Shown here one piece after another: positions 6,803 through 11,081 of a stretch of 11,081 bases of DNA (its first letter is position 1; every line of letters begins with the position of its first letter). Location of the stretch: NCBI GenBank assembly GCA_007136595.1, contig SLGQ01000243.1, positions 1-11,081 of the forward strand, written 5' to 3'. The stretch is from Candidatus Sumerlaeota bacterium (GTDB lineage: Bacteria; UBP6; UBA1177). A program made the translations under genes and the position numbers. Under the pieces are notes generated by a model that saw nothing but the letters and a program-made list of their open reading frames with translations, was not told where the DNA came from and made no database searches.

Positions 6803-7759
6803 TCAGGTGGCTTTAGGAATGTAAGTGTCCGGCAATTCAGGGGTTTTACAGTCACTCCAAAACTGGTAAAAGATATCTTTATCAGACTCAACTTTTTTAT
6901 AAAGCATTTCTCTCGATGAAAATTTTATCTCATTCCTTATCTTTTTAAAAAAATAAACTGAAGCAAATTTCCCATAGAGATCATCAAGAGAATGATCAAC
7001 GATCCATGTTTCGATCTTGCGACTGTAGAGGTCACTGTCAATGGTGGGATTTCTGCCGATATTGGTAAGAGATGGATACTTTCCGTTACCTATGACCGTA
7101 ACAGTGATATAGACACCGTCAGGAGGAAGGATTTTATCAGGAAGCTTAAGGTTGAGTGTAGGATGATCCATCCCTCTTCCCAGCTGTTTCCCTTTCACCA
7201 CTTCCCCGGAAACAACAAAAGGAAAAGATGTCAAAGATCGTGCTTTCTCCATTTGTCCACTTACCACAAGCTCTCTTATTGCTGTCGAACTTACTCTGAT
7301 CCCGTTGCTGACAGTAGGTGGAAGAACATTTATCTTTACTCCCGAAGATCTTCCCCACCAGAAAAGAAGATCGGAATTGCCTTTCTGTTCCCTTCCAAAA
7401 TAAAAGTTAAAACCTACGGTTATTGCAGTAACATTCACCTTTTCCTTTAATGTATCAAGAAAATCCAAAGGTTCAACATTGGCAAACCGGGCAAAAGGGA
7501 GTTCGAGGATAAAATCAACCCCCAGTTCTTTGAAAAACGAGTATTTCTCATGTTTCAAGGTGAGTATTTTAGGAGGAAAATCGGGGTAAAGAACTTCTCT
7601 GGGGTGACGGTCAAATGTCAGGACAGCAGATAGACCGCCACTTTCCCTGCATTTTTTTATTATATCAAGATGTCCGTTGTGGATCCCGTCAAAATTTCCG
7701 ATACATAGTGAAACGGGGATCTCTTTTGGAAAATTTTCAAGTGATTTAATTATTTCCAT
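6803..7759 (-). CDS. ribF: Bifunctional riboflavin kinase / FMN adenylyltransferase
   Basis: This cytoplasmic enzyme phosphorylates riboflavin to FMN and adenylylates FMN to FAD. The 318 residues match the family length. Residues 1-180 form the adenylyltransferase, with GNFDGIHNGH (21-30), LTFDRHP (47-53), VGFNFYFGREQKGN (115-128) and SSTAIRELV (157-165). Residues 183-300 form the kinase, with GEVVKGKQLGRG (185-196), PTLN (200-203), PPDGVY (212-217), TNIGRNPT (232-239), the catalytic E250 in IETWI, and DLYG. The kinase motif usually written GFPTAN reads DHPTLN, and EVHLLDF-like reads ETWIVDH; key residues are kept. Start choice: ATG at 7759 gives the usual MEIIKSLENFP opening. A TTG at 7768, which overlaps the fba stop as TTGA and has GGAA 4-7 bases before it, would add three residues and is a real alternative. 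It lies directly after fba, so co-transcription and coupling are likely. Confidence 0.94.
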   Translation of the reverse strand: MEIIKSLENFPKEIPVSLCIGNFDGIHNGHLDIIKKCRESGGLSAVLTFDRHPREVLYPDFPPKILTLKHEKYSFFKELGVDFILELPFARFANVEPLDFLDTLKEKVNVTAITVGFNFYFGREQKGNSDLLFWWGRSSGVKINVLPPTVSNGIRVSSTAIRELVVSGQMEKARSLTSFPFVVSGEVVKGKQLGRGMDHPTLNLKLPDKILPPDGVYITVTVIGNGKYPSLTNIGRNPTIDSDLYSRKIETWIVDHSLDDLYGKFASVYFFKKIRNEIKFSSREMLYKKVESDKDIFYQFWSDCKTPELPDTYIPKAT

Positions 7760-7764
7760 TTGGA

Positions 7765-8769
7765 TCAAGCTTTTCCGGCACTTCCAAGAACATTTTCATT
7801 TTTGTGTTTGTAAATTTCTTTTAAAGCATCTCTTGCAGGTCCAAGATACTTTCTGGGATCGAATTCACCCGGCTTTTCTGAAAGCACCTTTCTCACAGCA
7901 GCGGTCATGGCAATTCTTCCGTCACTGTCAATGTTTATTTTGCACACAGCACTTGCAGCAGCTCTTCTAAGCTGTTCTTCAGGAATACCGATGGCATTTT
8001 TCAAGTTTCCGCCATTGCTGTTGATCACTTTGACAAGATCCTGCGGAACAGAAGATGAACCGTGGAGAACTATCGGGAAACCGGGAAGATTTTTTTCTAT
8101 TTCTTCAAGGATGTCAAACCTCAGGGGAGGGGGAACAAGTATTCCGTTTTCATCAAGAGTACACTGCTCAGGTTTAAATTTATTTGCACCGTGAGATGTC
8201 CCTATCGAAATGGCAAGAGAATCAACGCCTGTCTTGGAAACGAAATCTATCACCTCTTCAGGCTGAGTATAAGTTGATTTTTCTGCAACCACATCATCTT
8301 CAATACCGGCAAGAACACCAAGTTCCCCTTCAACGGTCACATAGTCATTTCTTGAGTGGGCATATTCAACTACTTTTTTTGTAAGAGCGATATTTTCTTC
8401 ATAAGAAAAATGTGAACCGTCAATCATAACTGAGCTGAAACCGTTATCAATACACTCCTTGCATATTTCAAAATCTCCGCCGTGATCAAGATGAAGAACT
8501 ACCGGAATAGGATTTCCAAGTTCTTTTGCATATTCAACAGCTCCCTTTGCCATGTTTCTAAGAAGAGTGGCATTGGCATAATCCCTTGCGCCCTTGGAAA
8601 CCTGAAGAATAACGGGCGAACTTGTTTCAACACAAGCCTGAATTATTGCCTGAAGCTGCTCCATGTTGTTAAAATTGTATGCCGGCAGAGCATAACCGCC
8701 GTCAACAGCTTTTTTAAAAAGTTCAACCGTATTGACAAGCCCAAGTTCTCTATAACTTACAGCACACAT
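7765..8769 (-). CDS. fba: Class II fructose-bisphosphate aldolase
   Basis: The enzyme cleaves fructose 1,6-bisphosphate to glyceraldehyde 3-phosphate and dihydroxyacetone phosphate in glycolysis, and runs in reverse in gluconeogenesis. The 334-residue product has class II (zinc-dependent) motifs in order: YALPAYNFNN (26-35), HLDHG (93-97, catalytic D95 and zinc ligand H96), VEGELG (146-151), GTSHGANKF (190-198, zinc ligand H193), VLHGSSSVP (234-242, zinc ligand H236) and KINIDSD (277-283). Start and expression are well supported: a perfect AAGGAGG at 8782-8776 stands 6 bases before the ATG and a promoter lies upstream. The stop TGA at 7765-7767 abuts ribF, forming a probable two-gene operon. 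Confidence 0.96.
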   Translation of the reverse strand: MCAVSYRELGLVNTVELFKKAVDGGYALPAYNFNNMEQLQAIIQACVETSSPVILQVSKGARDYANATLLRNMAKGAVEYAKELGNPIPVVLHLDHGGDFEICKECIDNGFSSVMIDGSHFSYEENIALTKKVVEYAHSRNDYVTVEGELGVLAGIEDDVVAEKSTYTQPEEVIDFVSKTGVDSLAISIGTSHGANKFKPEQCTLDENGILVPPPLRFDILEEIEKNLPGFPIVLHGSSSVPQDLVKVINSNGGNLKNAIGIPEEQLRRAAASAVCKINIDSDGRIAMTAAVRKVLSEKPGEFDPRKYLGPARDALKEIYKHKNENVLGSAGKA

Positions 8770-8813
8770 ATCTTACCTCCTTTTCTGGAATTAAAAAAAC
8801 GGAAACCTGGTGA

Positions 8814-8841
8814 AGTATAATCCTTTAAAATTAAAAGTGAA
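8814..8841 (-). promoter_or_regulatory. Candidate sigma70-type promoter of fba-ribF
   Basis: On the minus strand TTCACT (8841-8836) and TATACT (8819-8814) are 16 bases apart, about 45 bases before the fba start. Match is 4 and 5 of 6. Its place in the 86-base gap after the AgmX-like gene makes independent transcription of fba likely. Confidence 0.55.
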
Positions 8842-8855
8842 GAATTCTGAAAAAC

Positions 8856-9665
8856 TTACTTAATATCAAGTGTCCTTCTTCTCTTCATGGGTCCCGACGG
8901 GCTGAATTCAAAATTCACTTCAACTATGTCATCGGTTTCACCACGGGGAAAACGGATATCGGCAAGTTTTTTCACCACACACAGAGGAACTTTCGGTTCA
9001 TTAAAGGTATTGTGTACTATTTCAATATTTTCAACATCGCCATATTCAGATACCATGAACCGCAAGGCGAACTTTCCTCCTATGCCGGGTGTTCTTTTTA
9101 TCTCTTCTTCATAACAGTCCCTGAAAGTATCCATGTTTGACAGCGATTTTATCATTTTTGATCTGGCATTTTCCTGATCGGGGCTTCTTCTTTCCACTCT
9201 GCCTCTCACTTCATCACGCTGAACCCTGTCAACCTGAGGAGTAAAAACGATACGGTAGGAAGCTATGTTTCTTGGCGAACCGGGTCTGAAACTGAGAGTA
9301 TATATGTCTCTTCTTATGCAGTCTCCCAGGATTGCGGCACTTTCAGGCTTTGCATTATACCTTATGTCAGCAGGCTTCCCGTTTCTGTCTATATAAAAAG
9401 CATATTCAAGAAGAATTTCAGTGATTCCTATCCTCCCAGCATTCTGTCTGTAGCAGTCAATGATTTCAAGATCAATGAGCTTAAGCTGTCTGTTTGCCTC
9501 AGAATCACTTGTGTAACCTCTGATAGATACCGTTTCGCCTCCTGACATTGTTGCCGTTCCGATCTCAGGGCTTGATTTATCAGGGTCGTGTCTTGAAGCC
9601 GGAATATCTCCGGAAGAGCAACTTGAAAACAGTATTGCAGCAACGATCACAGATAACAGTTTCAT
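8856..9665 (-). CDS. Lipoprotein with two tandem AgmX/PglI-like (TonB-like) domains
   Basis: The product has 269 residues. It starts with a lipoprotein signal, MKLLSVIVAAILFSSC, with the lipidated Cys at 16, then a polar linker to about residue 55. Residues 60-142 and 173-255 look like two copies of the same domain: each opens with a CY pair (C71, C184), has a central strand with aromatic/hydrophobic residues and a turn (YIDRNGKPADI; MVSEYGDVENI), a second Cys exactly 45 residues on (C116, C229) and an FR(P/G)-type FP strand (LSFRPG; IRFPRG) followed by a last strand. The second copy is a good match to the AgmX/PglI C-terminal domain, TonB-like, common in gliding deltaproteobacteria; the first is diverged. 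Each Cys pair may be a disulfide. ATG at 9665 is chosen because GGAGG at 9679-9675 precedes it and a promoter occupies the region of the upstream in-frame ATG at 9719. The function is unknown; envelope linkage is inferred. Confidence 0.82.
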   Translation of the reverse strand: MKLLSVIVAAILFSSCSSGDIPASRHDPDKSSPEIGTATMSGGETVSIRGYTSDSEANRQLKLIDLEIIDCYRQNAGRIGITEILLEYAFYIDRNGKPADIRYNAKPESAAILGDCIRRDIYTLSFRPGSPRNIASYRIVFTPQVDRVQRDEVRGRVERRSPDQENARSKMIKSLSNMDTFRDCYEEEIKRTPGIGGKFALRFMVSEYGDVENIEIVHNTFNEPKVPLCVVKKLADIRFPRGETDDIVEVNFEFSPSGPMKRRRTLDIK

Positions 9666-9699
9666 TTTTAACAACCTCCGCGAACAAATATCCTTGAGC

Positions 9700-9728
9700 A
9701 TTTTATACCGCCAATCCATTCATGTCAA
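9700..9728 (-). promoter_or_regulatory. Strong sigma70-type promoter of the AgmX-like lipoprotein gene
   Basis: On the minus strand a perfect TTGACA (9728-9723) is followed, 17 bases on, by TAAAAT (9705-9700); TATAAA in the same place is 15 bases away. The predicted start of transcription near 9693 lies downstream of the in-frame ATG at 9719, which therefore is not used for translation. Confidence 0.75.
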
Positions 9729-9756
9729 AATTAGAAAGTTTATTTCACATTATTTT

Positions 9757-9785
9757 TTGCCTGTTGTTCCTAAAAATGGTAGCTT
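9757..9785 (+). promoter_or_regulatory. Weak candidate extended -10 promoter of the MATE gene
   Basis: TTGCCT (9757-9762) and TAGCTT (9780-9785) are 17 bases apart and the -10 is preceded by TGG, an extended -10 feature. The -10 itself matches only 3 of 6. It lies 22 bases before the MATE start in the shared intergenic region with the divergent lipoprotein gene. Confidence 0.3.
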
Positions 9786-9806
9786 CAATCTGCAAGTGGA
9801 GGGTCT

Positions 9807-11081
9807 ATGAGCTATAAAATCAATTCTCTGACTGAAGGAAAAATAGGGAAAAACTTATTCAGGATGACTCTGGGAATGCTTGTGGGCCACATCTCGATGA
9901 CAATTTTCAATATTACTGACACCTACTTTGTTTCAAAGCTCGGAACTCAGGAACTTGCCGCAATGGGGTTCACATTTCCCTTTGTTGCTCTTGTAAATCA
10001 CTTTATTTTTGGAATCGGTATCGGTTCAGGGGCACTGATTGCCAGATCGATAGGGCAAAACAATGAAAAAAAAGTGAAACAATACACCACTCACTGTCTT
10101 TATCTCGTATTTTCAGTGGGATTACTGATCTCTTTTCTGGGAATTATATTTGCCCGTGATATTTTTGTCTTTTTTAACGCAAAAGGTGAAACTCTGGAAC
10201 TTGTTCTGAGCTATATGTACATTTGGCTTATAGGTTGCCCGATAGGTTCGATCCCGATGGTTGTGAACAATGCAATAAGAGCAACAGGCAACACCAAAAC
10301 CCCCGGCATAATAATGGCTTTATCATCAGGCATAAACATTATTCTTGATCCGCTTCTGATTTTTGGAATATGGATATTTCCTGAGATGGGAATAAGAGGC
10401 GCGGCAGTTGCCACAGTTACAGCAAGAACTCTAAGCTCTATTCTTGCCATCAGTTATCTTCATATTAAAATGAAGCTCTTTGACTTTTCTTTTCCCGGAA
10501 TAAAGGTTATTTTTGAGTCTTGGAAAAAAATTATGGATCTTGCCATCCCTTCATCTCTCTCTCTTATAATGATACCTATATCTGCAGTAGTAATAACCAA
10601 AATCCTCGCAGGTTACGGAGATCAAGCAGTTGCCGCTGCAGGAGCAGGCAGTAGAATTGACATGGTAACACTCATGGTTCTTTTTTCTCTGGCAAGTTCT
10701 CTGATGCCTTTTACCGGGCAGAATTTTGGTGCGAACAAGTTTAAAAGAATCACTAAGGGACTCAAAATAGCAGAAAGATTTGCCTTTATATGGGGAATAT
10801 TCATGTTCGTTTCAATTTTCTTTTTTAAAGAAGAAATTGCGATGATCTTTAGCAAAGAAGGTGCGGTAATTGACTACATTGTTTTCTATCTACTTGCCAT
10901 GACAGTTGCCTACCCTTTTATCGGAATATGTATAATGTGTGCAAATGTACTTAACGGACTTCATAAAACCTTTCTCGCAGCAGTTTTAAACCTTTTAAGA
11001 ACAATAGTTTTTATGATTCCCGCTGTAATTTTGGGAAGCATTGCGGGAGGAGTAGAGGGTGTTTTTATTTCAATGGCTTTA
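9807..11081 (+). CDS. MATE-family multidrug/cation exporter, 3' end outside window
   Basis: The frame is open from ATG 9807 to the last base, 425 residues, close to the usual 440-460 of the family, so only a short C-terminal piece is missing. MATE proteins export drugs, dyes or metabolites in exchange for Na+ or H+. Two MatE halves can be seen. The first begins MSYKINSLTEGKIGKNLFRM, contains MTIFNITDTYFVSKLGTQEL and the GIGIGSGALIARSIGQ block (about 72-87), and RATGNTKTPG near 157-166 with the conserved NIILDPLLIFG after it. The second begins at about 235 (IMDLAIPSSLS) and has the GAGSRID block (around 278-284) and MPFTGQNFGANKFKR, the NorM-like repeat of the first half. GGAGGG at 9798-9803 is close to the start (3-4 bases), but no better start is seen. 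Substrate cannot be inferred. Confidence 0.93.
   Translation, partial: MSYKINSLTEGKIGKNLFRMTLGMLVGHISMTIFNITDTYFVSKLGTQELAAMGFTFPFVALVNHFIFGIGIGSGALIARSIGQNNEKKVKQYTTHCLYLVFSVGLLISFLGIIFARDIFVFFNAKGETLELVLSYMYIWLIGCPIGSIPMVVNNAIRATGNTKTPGIIMALSSGINIILDPLLIFGIWIFPEMGIRGAAVATVTARTLSSILAISYLHIKMKLFDFSFPGIKVIFESWKKIMDLAIPSSLSLIMIPISAVVITKILAGYGDQAVAAAGAGSRIDMVTLMVLFSLASSLMPFTGQNFGANKFKRITKGLKIAERFAFIWGIFMFVSIFFFKEEIAMIFSKEGAVIDYIVFYLLAMTVAYPFIGICIMCANVLNGLHKTFLAAVLNLLRTIVFMIPAVILGSIAGGVEGVFISMAL

Noticed and set aside
6709..6891. Small minus-strand open frame of 60 codons overlapping the ends of ribF and rpmB
   Set aside because: It lies in another frame across the 3' end of ribF and the rpmB leader, resembles no known protein and has no clear ribosome binding site.
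9666..9719. Longer N-terminus for the AgmX-like protein starting at 9719
   Set aside because: The extra 18 codons lie over the promoter and would bury the lipoprotein signal peptide behind a charged stretch.
1..11081. Genome-wide reassignment of TGA as a sense codon
   Set aside because: TGA ends the ATPase, DUF2520, kinase, ribF and fba genes at the expected family lengths, and several are followed at once by further stops, so TGA works as stop in general. Only the rpmB case is exceptional.
1..11081. CRISPR arrays, insertion sequences, tRNA or rRNA genes
   Set aside because: No repeated spacer pattern, transposase motif, terminal inverted repeats or conserved RNA gene sequence was seen when reading both strands.

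Overview
The window is about 11 kb of AT-rich bacterial DNA from a diderm organism, densely packed with ordinary chromosomal genes. Two predicted lipoproteins, a PEGA-domain Ser/Thr kinase with the HRDISPQN catalytic loop, and a protein with AgmX/PglI-like (TonB-like) domains resemble gene content of Myxococcota and other delta-type lineages, here in a low-GC genome. That placement is an inference from gene content. The code looks standard: TGA ends at least five genes, and TGG is used for Trp.

Layout. 1-666 (+) is the 3' end of a DUF4143-type AAA ATPase. 748-1284 (+) encodes a Blc-like lipocalin lipoprotein. 1341-2949 (+) is an overlapping pair: a DUF2520 Rossmann protein and RNase HIII (rnhC). 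3073-5019 (+) is a membrane-anchored Ser/Thr kinase with three PEGA-like repeats outside the membrane. 5167-6471 (+) is a class I aspartate-type aminotransferase. Convergent with it on the minus strand are rpmB (6525-6719), ribF (6759-end region 6803-7759) and fba (7765-8769). ribF directly follows fba and is probably co-transcribed with it; rpmB has its own candidate promoter. 8856-9665 (-) is a lipoprotein with two TonB-like domains. It is divergent from a MATE-family exporter (9807 to the window end, +), which is cut by the window edge.

Most genes are housekeeping: glycolysis/gluconeogenesis (fba), flavin cofactors (ribF), amino-acid metabolism (aminotransferase), translation (rpmB) and RNA:DNA hybrid removal (rnhC). 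Several good sigma70-type promoters can be read upstream of blc, the kinase, the aminotransferase, fba and the AgmX-like lipoprotein.

The most unusual observation is in rpmB. The gene for ribosomal protein L28 is intact with a good Shine-Dalgarno site, but codon 54, where the fourth zinc-ribbon cysteine should be, is TGA. The reading frame continues after it with the expected L28 C-terminus and a second TGA at the normal end. This could be recoding (selenocysteine or cysteine/readthrough), a fresh nonsense mutation, a tolerated truncation, or a sequence error; the sequence alone cannot decide.
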